From the NCBI GenBank assembly GCA_012934845.2, contig WNNJ02003072.1:1-64000 (forward strand): DNA of 64,000 nt. The letters run 5' to 3'. Positions 27,566-40,446 of the stretch are shown here, piece after piece (the stretch's first letter is position 1; the number at the start of each line of letters is the position of its first letter). Made by a program: the position numbers and the translations under genes. The notes below the pieces were generated by a model. That model had not been told where the DNA came from. It saw only the letters and a list, made by a program, of their open reading frames with translations, and ran no database searches. The DNA is from Pomphorhynchus laevis. Taxonomy: Eukaryota > Acanthocephala > Palaeacanthocephala > Echinorhynchida > Pomphorhynchidae.

Positions 27566-30500
27566 CTAGACTGTTGTTATTATGTAATCTCTGTAATACA
27601 TATGACAATCTTTTAAGTAACTTAAGGAATGAAACCATGACGCCACAAATGAATTGACCATTATGAATAGAGATGGTCTGATAAGCAAGTTTTTGCTTAC
27701 GAGTATTCATCAGTTCGAATTAAGCAATTTAGGGAAAATGCTGTTTTTTCAAAATTTTAGCCGGCAGCCGACACGTCATCGAGATGACTCATACTACAGA
27801 TTAGTGCTTTTGTTTATTTTTGACGCTTAGAAGTAACAAATAGTAATCTGATCAATAAAGGCTAACAAGTTTTTGCCCAACAGCAGCTTTTGACCTGTTT
27901 CAATGAAATGCTGGACTGTTTTTATTATGATTGTTTAATGCAATTTCACGATACAATTCATCGAGATGCATCATACTACATATGATTGCTTTTGTTTATC
28001 TTTGACGCTAAAAAGTAACGAATAGTATTTCGATCTTTGTATTAGACTAGTTATTACCTGATAGCAGCTTTAAAAAATTGCCGTATTCCATTGAATTTAT
28101 GACCATTGTAATCATGCATGTTTGATGCAATCTTAATTTGACAACTGTTAAGGTATTTTGAAGTATGAGAAAATTGCACAAAAAAGGATCATTCAAACGA
28201 CTGAGAAATATAATAATGATCTAATTAGCCATTTTAAAGTGTGCTCCAAATTCGCCGCAAAAATTTAGCAATTTTTGAAGAATGGTATTTTTTAAAAGTC
28301 AAGCCCACAGCCGAAAAGTCATCAAGTTAGCCTGTACAACAGAAAAATTCTTCCGTTCATCTTTGACGTTTTATAATGATCAATAGTATGATGATCGTTA
28401 GTGTTGACCAGTAATTATGGGACAGCAGCTTTCAAAATATTGCCGTTATCCATTAAAATCCATGACTTTTGTTATCATGATGGTTTGATGCAATTAGAAT
28501 GATACACATGCCAAATTCATTTGAATAATAAAAACGACACAATGCTGCATAATTTAAACACTTGATATAAATAAAGATAGTTTAAAAGGAGCAACCTTAA
28601 AGTTTACTATAATTTTGCGCTTAAATTAAACAATTTATAGAAAATGCTATATTTTCAAAGACCGGGCAGACCTCAAAATAAAAATTAAAATTACTTATAA
28701 GAATGCTTAGTGCTTTCAGTAATCATGGAAGTTTAGGCGTTACTAATAGTATGCTGATCGTTAACTGTGGACATTTTTAATAAACAGCAGCTTTTAAGAT
28801 TTTGGCATATTTTAATGAAAATGCTTGAATTTTGTTATTACGCTTGTTTAATCCAATCTTAATAATACATATGACAGCCTTTAAAATATATTTAACGAAT
28901 GATCTTATGACGCCACAAATGAATTGACTAATATGAATAGAGTTTCTGATAAGCAAGTTTTTTGTTTTCGAGAATTTAGCAGTTTGATTGGTGCTATTTA
29001 GGGAAAATGCTATTTTTCAAAATTCAAGCAGGCAGCCGAAAACCTCATCGAGATAGCTCATACTACAGATGATTGATTTCGTTCATCTTTTACGTTTGTA
29101 AGTAAAATAGTATTTTGATCGGTATGTATTTAGAAGTTAACCGACATAAGCTTTCGACATATGCCGGATTCCATCAAAATCTATGACCATTGATATCATG
29201 CATGTTTTATGCAATCTAAACAAAACAATATGCCGGATTATTAAAAAGAATAAAAAATAACACAATGTCGCATTTTAAAAATTATTGATTTTAATAAAGA
29301 TGGTCTTATAATCAAGATTTAATTTTTCTATAATTTTGCCGCTAAATTTAAGCGATTTATAAAACTTCGATTATTCAAAACTCAAACAGACAGCTAAAAC
29401 GTGATCAAGATGGATCATACTACTGATGAGTTATTCTGGCTATCTTTGACGTCTAGGAGGGACTAATAGTATGATGATCGTTAGTGTTGACAAGTTACTA
29501 ACTAACATCAGCTTTCAACATATTGCCGTATTCTCTTAAAATCAATGAGCATGTTTATCATGCATGTTTAATGCAATCCTACTAATAGTTATGCCCAATT
29601 CTTATAAGTGGGATAAAATGACACAATGAAGCATCATTATAACGCCTGATATAAATAAAGATAATATGGTAAGCAACTTTTATGTTTACTATAATTTTGC
29701 CTCTAAAATTAAGCGATTTTTTGGAAATGGTATTTTTAAAAGTCAAGCCGAGAGCCAAATCGTCATCGAGATAAATCATACCAGTGATTTAGTCTTTGGA
29801 CAATATTGAAGTTTAGACGTTACAAATATTATGCTGATCGTTGACTGTTAACGTTTTTATCTACAGCAGCTATCACATTTTTGACTTGTTTTAATCAAAT
29901 GCTAGACTGTTGTTACTATGTAATCTCTGTAATTCAAATGACAATCTTTTAAGTAACTTTTGGAATGACACCATGACGCCACAAATGAATTGACCTTTTT
30001 GTATGGAGATGGTCTTCCTAGCAAGTTTTTGTTTACGAGTAGTCATCAGTTCGAATTAAGCTATTTAGGGAAAATGCTATTTTTTCAACATTTTAGCCGG
30101 CAGCCGACACTTCATCGAGATGACTCATACTACAGATTAGTGCTTTTGTTCATTTTTAACGCTTAGAAGTAACAAATAGTAATCTGATCAATAAGGGCTA
30201 ACAAGTTTTTGCCCAGCAGCGGCTTTTGACCTGTTTCAATGAAGTGCTGGACTGTTTTTATTATGATTGTTTAATGAAATTTTACGATACACTTCATCGA
30301 GATGCATCATACTACATATGACTGCTTTTGTTTATCTTTGACGCTTAGAGTTAACGAATAGTATTCTAATCTTTTTGGTTGACTAGTTATTACCTCATAG
30401 CAGCTTTAAAAAATTGCCGTATTCCATTGAATTAATGACCATTGTAATCATGCATGTTTGATGCAATCTTAATTTGACAACTGCCAAGGTATTTTGAAAG

Positions 30501-33500
30501 ATAAGAAAATTGCACAATAAGGATCATTTAAACGACTGAGAAATATAATAATGATCTAATTAGCCAGTTTGAAGTGTGCTCCAAATACCCCGCAAAAATT
30601 TAGCAATTTTTAGAAAATGGAATTTTTTAGAAGTCAAGCCCACCTCCGAAACGTCATCAAGTTAGCCTGTACAACAGAAAAGTTCTCCCGTTCATCTTTG
30701 ACAATTACAAGTGATTAATGGTACGATGATCGTTAGTGTTGACCAGTAATTATGGGACAGCAGCTTTCAAAATATTGCCGTACTCAATTAAAATCCATGA
30801 CTATTGTTATCATGCTTGTTTGATGCAATTAGAATGATACACATGCCAAATTCATTTGAATAATAAAAACGACACAATGCTTCATAATTTTAACACTTGA
30901 TATAAATAAAGATAGTTTAAAAGGAGCGACTTAAGAGTTTACTATAATTTTTGCGCTAAAATTATACAATTTATAGAAAATGCTATATTTTCAAAGACCG
31001 GGCAGACCTCAAAATATAAATTAAAATTACTCATAAGAATGCTTAGTGCTTTCAGTAATCATGGAAGTTTAGGCGTTACAAATAGTATGCTGATCGTTAA
31101 CTGTGGACATTTTTAATAAACAGCAGCTTTTAAGATTTTGGCATATTTCATTGAAAATGCTTGAATGTTGTTATTACGCTTGTTTAATCCAATCTTAATG
31201 ATACATATGACAGCCTTTTAAATATATTAAACGAATGATCTTATGACGCAACAATTAAATTGACTAATATGAATAGAGATATCTGATAAGCAAGTTTTTT
31301 GTTTTCGAGAATTTAGCAGTTTGAATGGTGCTATTTAGAGAAAATGCTATTTTTCAAAAGTCAAGCAGGCAGCCGAAAACCTCATCGAGATAGCTCATAC
31401 TACAGATGATTGATTTCGTTCATCTCGTACGTTTATAAGTAAAATAGTATTTTGATCGTTATGTGTTTAGAAGTTAATTGACATAAGCTTTCGACATATG
31501 ACGGATTCCATCGAAATCTATGACCATTGTTATCATGCATGTTGTCTGCAATCAAAACAAAACAAATGCCAGATTCTTTAAAAAGATAAAAAAAACACAA
31601 TGTCGCATTTTAATAACGCCTGATTGTAATAAAGATGATCTTATAATCAAGATTTAATGTTTCTATAATTTTGCCGCTGAATTTAAGCGATTTATAAAAC
31701 TGCGATTATTCAAAACTCAAACAGACAGCTAAAGCGTAATCAAGATGGCTTATACTACTGATGAGTTATTCTTGCTATCTTTGACGTCTAGGAGGGACTA
31801 ATAGTATGCTGATCGTTAGTGTTGACAAGTTTTTAATTAACATCCGCATTCAACATATTGCCGTATTCTCTTAAAAAAATGAGCATGTTTATCCTGCATG
31901 TTTGATGCAATCCTACTGATAGTTATGCCAAATTCTTATAAGTAAGATAAAATGACACAATGAAGCATCATTATAACGCATGATATAAATAAAGACTATC
32001 TGGTAAGCAACTTTTATGTTTACTATAATTTTGCCGCTAAAATTAAGCGATTTATAGGGAATGGTATTTTTAAAAGTCGAGCAGATAGCCAAATTGTCAT
32101 CGAGATGAATCATACCACTGATTTAGTCTTTGGACAATATTGAAGTTTAGACGTTACAAATAGTATGCTGATCGTTGATTGTTAACGTTTTTATGTACAG
32201 CAGCTTTTAGCATTTTTGACTTGTTTTAATCAAATACTAGTTTGTTGTTATTATGTAATCTCTGTAATTCATATGACAATCTTTAAAGTAACTTAAGGAA
32301 TGACACCATGACGCCACAAATGAATTGACCTTTATGAATAGAGATTGTCTGATTAGCAAGTTTTTGTTTACGAGTATTCATCAGTTCGAATTAAGCTATT
32401 TAGGGAAAATGCTGTTTTTTCAAAATTTTAGCCGGCAGCCGACACGTCATCGAGATGACTCATACTACAGATTATTGCTTTTGTTCATTTTTGACGCTTA
32501 GAAGTAACAAATAGTAATCTTATCAATAAGGGCTAACAAGTTTTTGCCCGACATCAGCTTTTGACCTGTTTAAATGAAATGCTGGACTGTTTTTATTATG
32601 ATTGTTTAATGCAATTTCACGATACAATTCATCGAGAAGCATCATACTACATATGATTGCTTTTGTTTATCTTTGACGCTTAGTAGTAACAAATAGTATT
32701 ATTATCTTTTTGGTAGACTAGTTATTACCTGATAGCAGCTTTAAAAAATTGCCGTGTTCCATTGAATTTATGACCATTGTAATCATGCATGTTTGATGCA
32801 ATCTTAATTTGACAACTGCCAAGGTATTTTGAAAGATAAGAAAATTGCACAATAAGGATCATTTAAACGACTGAGAAATATAATAATGATCTAATTAGCC
32901 AGTTTGAAGTGTGCTCCAAATACCCCGCAAAAATTTAGCAATTTTTAGAAAATGGAATTTTTTAGAAGTCAAGCCCACCTCCGAAACGTCATCAAGTTAG
33001 CCTGTACAACAGAAAAGTTCTCCCGTTCATCTTTGACAATTACAAGTCATTAATGGTACGATGATCGTTAGTGTTGACCAGTAATTATGGGACAGCAGCT
33101 TTCAAAATATTGCCGTACTCAATTAAAATCCATGACTATTGTTATCATGCTTGTTTGATGCAATTAGAATGATACACATGCCAAATTCATTTGAATAATA
33201 ATAAACGACACAATGCTGCATAATTTAAACACTTGATATAAATAAAGACAGTTTAAAAGGAGCAAACATAGAGTTTACAATAATTTTGCGCTAAAATTAA
33301 ACAATTTATAGAAAATGCTATATTTTCAAAGACCGGGCAGACCTCAAAATATAAATTAAAATAACTCATAAGAATGCTTAGTGCTTTCAGAAATCATGGA
33401 AGTTTAGGCGTTACAAATAGTATTCTGATCGTTAACTGTGGACATTTTTAATAAACAGCAGCTTTTAAGATTTTGGCATATTTCAATGAAAATGCTTGAA

Positions 33501-35965
33501 TGTTGTTATTACGCTTGTTTAATCCAATCTTAATGATACAAATGACAGCCTTTTAAATATATTAAACGAATGATCTTATGACGCAACAATTAAATTGACT
33601 AATATGAATAGAGATGTCTGATAAGCAAGTTTTTTTGTTTTCGAGAATTTAGCAGTTTGAATGGTGCTATTTAGAGAAAATGCTATTTTTCAAAAGTCAA
33701 GCAGGCAGCCGAAAACCTCATCGAGATAGCTCATACTACAGATGAGTGCTTTCTTTCATCTTTGACGTTTATAAGTAAAATAGTATTTTGATCGGTATGT
33801 GTTTAGAAGTTAACCGACATAAGCTTTCGACATATGCCGTATTCCATCGAAATCTATGACAATTGTTATCATGCATGTTTTATGCAATCTAAACAAAACA
33901 AATGCCAGATTATTAAAAAGAATAAAAAATAACACAATGTCGCATTTTAAAAATTATTGATATTAATAAAGATGGTCTTATAATCAAGATTTAATTTTTC
34001 TATAATTTTGCCGCTAAATTTAAGCGATTTATAAAACTGCGATTATTCAAAACTCAAACAGACAGCTAAAACGTAATCAAGATGGATCATACTACTGATG
34101 AGTTATTCTGGCTATCTTTGACGTCTAGGAGGGACTAATAGTATGATGATCGTTAGTGTTGACAAGTTTCTAACTAACATCAGCTTTCAACATATTGCCG
34201 TATTCTCTTAAAATAATGAGCATGTTTATCCTGCATGTTTGATGCAATCCTACTGATAGTTATGCCAAATTCTTATAAGTAAGATAAAATGACACAATGA
34301 AGCATCATTATAACGCCTGATATAAATAAAGATAATCTTTTAAGCAACTTTTATGTTTACTATAATTTTGCCGCTAAAATTAAGCGATTTATAGGAAATG
34401 GTATTTTTAAAAGTCAAGCAGAGAGCCAAATCGTCATCGAGATGAATCATACTACTGATTTAGTCTTTAGACAATATTGTAGTTTAGACGTTACAAATAG
34501 TATGCTGATCGTTGACTGTTAACGTTTTTATCTACAGCAGCTTTCAGCATTTTTGACTTGTTTTAATCAAATGTTAGACTTTTGTTACTATGTAATCTCT
34601 GTAATACATATGACAATCTTTTAAGTAACTTAAGGAATGACACCATGACGCCACAAATGAATTGATTTTTATGAATAGAGAGGGTCTGATAAGCAAGTTT
34701 TTGTTTACTAGTATTCATCAGTTCGAATTATGCTATTTAGGGAAAATGCTGTTTTTTCAAAATTTTAGAAGGCAGCCGACACGTCATCGAGACGACTCAT
34801 ACTACAGATTAGTGCTTTTGTTCATTTTTGACGCTTAGAAGTAACAAATAGTAATCTGATCAATAAGGGCTAACAAGTTTTCCCAACAGCAGCTTTTGAC
34901 CTGTTTCAATGAAATGCTGGACTGTTTTTATTATGATTGTTTAATGCAATCTCACGATACACTTCATCGAGATGCATCATACTACTTTTGATTGCTTTTG
35001 TTTATCTTTGACGCTTAAAAGTAACGAATAGTATTCTTATCTTTTTAGTAGACTAGTTATTACATGATAGCAGCTTTAAAAAATTGCCGTATTCCATTGA
35101 ATTTATGACCATTGTAATCATGCATGTTTGATGCAATCTTAATTTGACAACTGTTAGGGTATTTTGAAGTATGAGAAAATTGCACAATAAAGGATCATTC
35201 AAACGACTGAGAAATATAATAATGATCTAATTAGCAATTTTAAAGTGTGCTCCAAATTCGCCGCAAAAATTTAGCAATTTTTGAAAAATGGTATTTTTTA
35301 AAAGTCAAGCCCACCTCCGAAACGTCATCAAGTTAGCCTGTACAACAGAAAAGTTCTTCCGTTCATCTTCTACGTTTTAAAGTGATTTATAGTATGATGA
35401 TCGTTAGTGTTGACCAGTAATTATGGGACAGCAGCTTTCAAAATATTGCCGTACTCAATTAAAATCCATGACTATTGTTATCATGCTTGTTTGATGTAAT
35501 TAGAATGATACACATGCCAAATTCATTTGAATAATAAAAACGAAACAATGCTGCATAATTTAAACACTTGATATAAATAAAGATAGTTTAAAAGGAGCGA
35601 CCTTAAAGTTTACTATAATTTTCGCGCTAAAATTAAACAATTTATAGAAAATGCTATATTTTCAAAGACCGGGCAGACCTCAAAATATAAATTAAAATAA
35701 CTCATAAGAATGCTTAGTGCTTTCAGTAATCATGGAAGTTTAGGCGTTACAAATAGTATGCTGATCGTTAACTGTGGACATTTTTAATAAACAGCAGCTT
35801 TTAAGATTTTGGCATATTTCAATGAAAATGCTTGAATGTTGTTATTACGCTTGTTTAATCCAATCATAATGATACATATGACAGCCTTTTAAATATATTT
35901 AACGAATGATCTTATGACGCAACAAATGAATTGACTAACATTAATAGAGATGTCTGATAAGCAAG

Positions 35966-35988
35966 TTCTTTGTTTACGAAACAAAGAA
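35966..35988. repeat. Fold-back inverted repeat at the satellite/LINE boundary
   Basis: 'ttctttgttt', spacer 'acg', then 'aaacaaagaa': perfect 10-bp arms. The left arm is satellite sequence (compare unit 8 near 18,004). The right arm is its inverted copy and is followed by LINE sequence. The boundary therefore carries a short snap-back insertion. Confidence 0.75.
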
Positions 35989-36930
35989 GGTGATAGGTGC
36001 GAAAGAACATCCTTAATAATGTTAAGTTTCCTCTTAGCTTCAGCACATTTCCAATCAGTGTCAACTCTAGTTCTCAAGGTCCGATTCGAAATTATTCCCA
36101 AATCCCAAACACTCACAACTGTTTCGATCTCTTGTAACCCTAGCATATATGACGATATAAGTGAATATCTTCCAAAGCGAATGTAAGCACATTTCGATAC
36201 GTTTATCAATAACCCAGTATGACAACTCCATTCATAAATTTTATTAACTTCCATCTGAAATTTCACACGGTCAGCTAATGAAACAATTTTGGCCCATATT
36301 TTCAGATCATCAGTGTACGCAAGAAATCCACAATTAATTTTATGCAACAAGGAGTCAACAAAAATTGTAAATAAGAGAGGTCCCGACACTGTACCTTGAA
36401 GAACACCGGTATTTAAATCTCTAGGGTCAGATAGGCTTTCACCAATACGGACACATAATTGATGATCACTAAGGAAATTGTTGACCAAACCAACAACACT
36501 GAGGTGAATGTCGTAAGAAATTAATACGTAGTTTAGTAGGGAATGAGCTACTCAATCAAATATCCGGCTCAAGTCAAAGAATATAGCATCTCACAGTGCC
36601 CAGTAGATATCAAGTATACCCAAGCCTCACGTGCACAGAAAATATTTGATAGACAAAATCTGCATTTTCTGAAACCATGCTGTTCAGAACCTAGAAGGTT
36701 ATACTTGTTTAAATATGAAATTATTCTAATATGCACAACTCGCGCTAATATCTTGCTTATTTGACTCGTTAGACTAATCGGTCTGTAGATATTGAAATTC
36801 AACCTATCGCCTTTCTTATGAATAGGAACAATAATGGCTAAACGCTAGTCATCAGGAACAGTACAGGAATTTAAGGACATTTGGAATAAATCACAATATT
36901 GCCCCGCGAGGTGATTACCTAATACACACA
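35979..36930 (-). pseudogene. Decayed reverse transcriptase fragment of a CR1/Jockey-type LINE
   Basis: Minus-strand reading shows classic non-LTR RT blocks. 'HKKGD...YRPISLTSQISKILARV' is followed by 'EQHGFRK' (about 36,600-36,840). Then come 'VLQGTVSGPLLFTIFVDSL' and 'FLAYTDDLKIW' (about 36,280-36,430) and a thumb-like 'VSKCAYIRFGR...WDLGIISNRTL' stretch (35,990-36,200). The catalytic box reads YTDD instead of the usual FADD. The frame is broken, with at least one in-frame stop near the 5' end at about 36,850 and a frame change between about 36,490 and 36,600. No endonuclease domain, ORF1 or 3' tail is visible. The low-coordinate end stops abruptly at the satellite. Block order and the DLG motif fit the Jockey/CR1 superfamily; the exact clade is not certain. 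Confidence 0.8.
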
Positions 36931-37310
36931 GAATAAACGTAATATTGACAATATTCCATATATTCCATAGACACGGAATATTGCTACTATAAAGAGGGTT
37001 TCCAATGCTCTAAATTTAAACTCCTAAATCTATATAAGTTATAGTAGGATCGACGTCCTTATTACAAATAGAGTAGCAAAAGTATATCATACATTTACCT
37101 GGTCTTATAGGAAAACATTTACTAGAGTTGATTATAATGTCATGGTCGATAAAAATGCTAAATAGTACACATAGAGGATAACTCAACTATGAAGGTAGAT
37201 GATTCAGCAAAAATTAGATATATCATCTGGGCGTATGCAAATTTTACGTAAGACTTTCTAACTTTATAGACACGGAAGTGGATATTTCAAAAGATGGATG
37301 ATAAGTGATC
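36931..37310. other. Unassigned AT-rich spacer
   Basis: No convincing coding frame or known repeat is seen between the LINE fragment and the Naiad 3' boundary. It contains a 9-bp inverted repeat (caatattcc at 36,949-36,957 and ggaatattg at 36,975-36,983). The string 'atagacacggaa' occurs twice (near 36,967 and 37,267). It may be an upstream or degraded part of the LINE, but this cannot be shown. Confidence 0.4.
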
Positions 37311-37682
37311 AATTAAATCAGCTAACTGAGTCTACGTATTTAATATAATTATAAAATAAACAAAACATAATAATGCTAAATCAAAATTTAATAATTGAAT
37401 AATAAAATTAAAAATTGTTTTTAGATTTTCTATAATTTAAAATCAAGTTAAAAAAATAAAATAAAAAATAAAATTTAAAATAAACGTCATTATTATGAAT
37501 TGACTAATAAATAACAGACGTTGTATCAGAATAAGAATGAGAGATCATCAGGAGAAACTGCTATGCTATCAGGTTTCGGCCCCTTACTCCTCTACCCAAC
37601 ATAGCAGCGGGGCCAAATACATGCTAATGATGTATTTCCTTCTGAAATAACTATCTAGTATCTTATTCTAATGCAAAGTATA
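37311..37682 (-). other. Naiad 3' untranslated region
   Basis: AT-rich, non-coding, and closely matched by the region after the stop codon of the plus-strand copy at 62,836-63,205. It ends at the 17-bp terminal motif (37,311-37,327). It contains the paired-arm motif described separately. Confidence 0.75.
37558..37614 (-). ncRNA. Candidate pseudoknotted RNA motif in the Naiad 3' region
   Basis: Four arms interleave on the minus strand: ggcccc (37,609-37,614), ctgctatg (37,600-37,607), ggggcc (37,578-37,583) and catagcag (37,558-37,565). The first pairs with the third and the second with the fourth, so two perfect stems cross. G.U pairs may extend both. All four arms are identical in the other copy at 62,903-62,959. 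The nesting order (P1 5', one-base joint, P2 5', P1 3', P2 3') resembles that of HDV-like ribozymes, but I see no convincing P3 stem or catalytic joining segment. Function is unknown. Confidence 0.5.
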
Positions 37683-39034
37683 TTATTTATTATCCATCCA
37701 TAAAAATTTGCCACTTAAGAGTTTAAATTTATTCTTTATATTATTGTGTTGATTTATATATTTTACTATTTTCTGCTTGATGTTATTTTTATAGTAACCT
37801 AGTTTAAAATATGTATCTATTAAATTATTTAAATGATTTTTAAGAAAGCCAATATCATTACATATTGTTGCAATTCTTAAAATTTCATTATTTAATGTAT
37901 TATATTTTATATTATATGGTATGCATGAATGCTCATGCAAAAATATGTTTCTTGTAAATTTAAATATGTCATCTTTACGATATAAATTAATAGTAGTTTT
38001 AGTTAATGTTAATTTAATGTTCATATCTAGATATACACCTTTTTTATCATTAATATTGGTTTTGTTAAGAATAAGGCTTTCTGGATAAATGTGCTCACTA
38101 ATTGAATAAAAATTATTAGAATTAAATACACATATATCATCAATGTATCGAAACATATATTTCATATATTTATATTGTTTAGATTTAGTTTTTACACAGT
38201 TATGAACAAATTCATATTCTATAAAGCTTAAAAACAAGTCAGCTATAATTGGGCTACTATTACCACCCATTGGAACACCTTTTACTTGTCTAAATATAGA
38301 TGTCCCTACTTTTAAATAATTTTGATTTATCAAAATATTTAAGGATTCTATTAATTTCAATTTTATCCATATATTTATATTTATTTGATGGTTTAATTTT
38401 TGTTAGATAGGCGTTATAATTATTATAACATATATATGTATATCTTTTTCCGAATATAAGGTTAATTAATTTTACTAACGCTTCTTTAATATCTACTAAA
38501 TCTAGATTTGTATAAAGCGTACTAAAATCGTATGTCTTTATATTTTGAAAATTTATTCCTTTTGTCTGTTCTAAAAATTTTTCTGTAGAATTAATACTGA
38601 AATAGTGTTTTATACAAGTATTAATTTCGATTACCTTGCAATATTTTTTAAAATGTGCTTTAATTACTTTAAGTATTTTATTCATATAGACAGAAAGTGG
38701 TTTTAATGTACATTTAAAACGCACTACATATGAACCTAGGTTTTATTGGATTTTTATGTAATTTTGGATTCCAATATAATATAGGTATAGTTTTATTATC
38801 TAATTCAATCTTTATACCCTTTTTATCCATTATAGAACAGTGACTTGTAATAATTGTTTCTAAACTCAACTCACTACGTTCATATGTTGGATTTACATTT
38901 AAATCATTAGAATTAACCTCTTTCATTAGTATATCATAATAAAGCTTTTTGCATATGAAGACAAAGTTATTACTAGCTTTATCAATAGTTGTTATTATAT
39001 AGTTATCCTGTAATTTAGTAAGTTCTTTATACAT
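37683..39034 (-). pseudogene. Penelope-type reverse transcriptase region of the Naiad
   Basis: RT blocks appear in the expected order from high to low coordinate. 'TTIDKASNN' and 'YWNPKLHKNPIKPRFI' (the PKxHK-type fingers block) lie within 38,714-39,034. 'YDFSTLYTNL', the first catalytic aspartate block, lies within 38,290-38,724. 'KGVPMGGNSSPIIADLFL' and the catalytic 'YIDDIC' lie within 37,683-38,360, followed by a thumb region ending 'GKFLWMDNK'. The LYTN block and the GxPMGxxxSP/YIDD pairing are typical of Penelope-like RTs and differ from the LINE RTs in this window. The region is open only in pieces. It is very AT-rich, with many Asn, Lys and Ile codons, unlike the RLE-type elements beside it. 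Confidence 0.85.
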
Positions 39035-39072
39035 ATCTTTATTAATTTTATCTTTCCTTTTATAATTGTTTG

Positions 39073-39852
39073 TTATTTTAAGTTATTATATAACGAACTG
39101 TAAATTTTATTTTTGTCGTTGTTTTTATTTAATCTATATTTATACCCTTTTGATAGCAGCTTTCTTAATTCACAATTTTCAATTAATTCTAGATTATGGT
39201 TACATATATGTACATTTATTTTATCAAAACTAAGACTTTTACAATTGCATTCTGTTTCCACTGTGTTTCTAATATTATCGTTACATATTGATTTTAATTC
39301 TTTATTATAATTACAAATTTTTCGTCCTAATGGTGGTAGGAGTTTATACCTTATTTTAGGAATATATTTACTTAAATCTGACCCTATTATTTCTTTACTT
39401 TTAGAATTATTTAAAAGTCCGGCTATATTTATGTTATCTATACATTTATTAATGAAGTTTATGGTTAATGTATATTTTCTATTGTTATTATTTACATTGA
39501 TTGTATGATTATAGTATTTTGTATTACAATAACTCTCTATTATACAACTTAGCCTATCATAGTCGTTAATTAATTTTTGATTTATTGAACATATAATTTC
39601 TTTAGAAAAACTTCTTATATTTACATAAAGATCTTTCAGCTTATTATCACTTAAAAGTTGTTTTAACATTTCTAATTGTTCATTTATATACATATCTTTT
39701 TTAATATTTTTAACTCTATTTTTCCTATTCCTTTTATCACCATGACTTCTTGGTTTGCGTTTAACCGGATTATTATAATAAAGTTGTTTATTATGTATAA
39801 TACTACTTCTGCCAATTCCTTGTACCGCGTCATTCAATCCTAATGGGTACAT
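39073..39852 (-). pseudogene. Naiad linker between the GIY-YIG nuclease and the RT
   Basis: An open stretch of about 259 codons. It starts around 'MYPLGLNDAVQG', the region that follows the nuclease in Naiads. Then come a basic segment ('RKPRSHGDKRNRKNR', probably nucleic-acid binding) and a conserved-looking block 'KLLPPLGRKICNYNKEL', 'CNCKSL' and 'LRKLLSKGYKYRLNK' that leads into the RT. No separate enzymatic domain is recognised. Assignment rests mainly on position and on the CxC and 'KGxKYR' strings I recall from other Naiad proteins. Confidence 0.7.
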
Positions 39853-39909
39853 GGAATTAAACGTTTTAATCCAAAAATCTTCTTTTTCTAATAGTTTTTG
39901 ATTAAATAT

Positions 39910-40200
39910 TTAAATTTTTTCTTCGATTATATGTTCTAAAATAAATAATTTACAGTTTTTAATATCATGTCCTATTAATCTCATATGTTTATGAAATATA
40001 GTTTGATTATTATGCTGTATATTATATATGTGTTGCCTAAACCTAGTTTTTAACATTTGGTATGTTTTTCCTATATATTGCAATCCACATGTGCATTGTA
40101 TTAGATACACTACACCTGTGGTATTGCAGTTACAATTATTATTAATATTTAATGAAAAACATTTGTTTGTCATATTACTTACGATACAATTATTATTATT
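39910..40200 (-). pseudogene. GIY-YIG endonuclease domain of the Naiad (N-terminal, permuted)
   Basis: The translation contains 'CNCNTTGVVYLIQCTCG' (the GIY equivalent is VVYLI), 'LQYIGKTYQMLKTRFRQH' (YIG, the conserved Arg and the conserved His) and a downstream 'FILEHI' with a candidate catalytic Glu. These are the hallmarks of a GIY-YIG nuclease that nicks target DNA for target-primed reverse transcription. It lies upstream of the RT in the direction of transcription, the reverse of classical Penelope elements. Its first codons are cut off at about 40,194 by the retrotransposon nest and continue at 50,087. Confidence 0.85.
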
Positions 40201-40206
40201 TATAAT

Positions 40207-40446
40207 ATAAATAATAACAAAAAATGAAATTCTAAGCTGCTAACAAATAACTATTTACAAGGACCGGTTTCAGAGGACTGCGTTTCAGAGGACTGCGTTT
40301 CAGAGGACCGCGTTTCAGAGGACTGCGTTTCAGAGGACGTAAGGTCGTACACCCAGGGTACCTCCCGGGTTGAGCACTTGCGCGGAAGATTACAACTTAC
40401 TTTTGACACAAAGACAATCGAAACTAACAATTGAACTTCGCCTTGT
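40207..40446 (+). promoter_or_regulatory. 5' leader of element A with 15-bp tandem repeats
   Basis: Upstream of A's start codon are about five copies of a 15-bp unit (aggactgcgtttcag, one with a T-to-C change) at 40,260-40,338. A GC-rich stretch ('cccagggtacctcccggg') follows. The composition contrasts with the AT-rich surroundings and with the AT-rich leaders of B and C. Short repeats at the 5' end of a non-LTR element often belong to an internal promoter; that role is inferred here. Confidence 0.6.

Larger units (their letters stand above)
1..35978. repeat. Higher-order satellite array, ~2.34-kb unit, 15 full units plus one partial
   Basis: The same sequence recurs head-to-tail without interruption. 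Using the 'ctagactgttg' anchor, units begin at 1, 2339, 4713, 7051, 9423, 11798, 14167, 16536, 18947, 21282, 23619, 25957, 27566, 29902, 32237 and 34574. Usual periods are 2335-2338, or 2369-2375 where a 40-bp palindromic insertion is present. Within the first unit, diverged monomers start at about 349, 536, 900, 1263, 1622, 1984 and 2342. That gives six monomers of about 345-364 bp and one of 187 bp (349-535) that lacks the first half of the monomer. The repeated short minus-strand open frames are by-products of the repeat. Monomers within a unit differ far more than the same monomer between units, the usual sign of higher-order amplification. Whether the array is centromeric, sex-linked or elsewhere cannot be seen. 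Confidence 0.96.

Noticed and set aside
1-35978. CENP-B box in the satellite
   Set aside because: I looked for the ttcg....a..cggg core by eye and found none. A centromere role is neither supported nor excluded.
37683-40200. Selenocysteine codons, as reported in some Naiads
   Set aside because: No in-frame TGA stands at a conserved Cys position in the visible parts, and no SECIS-like hairpin was recognised.
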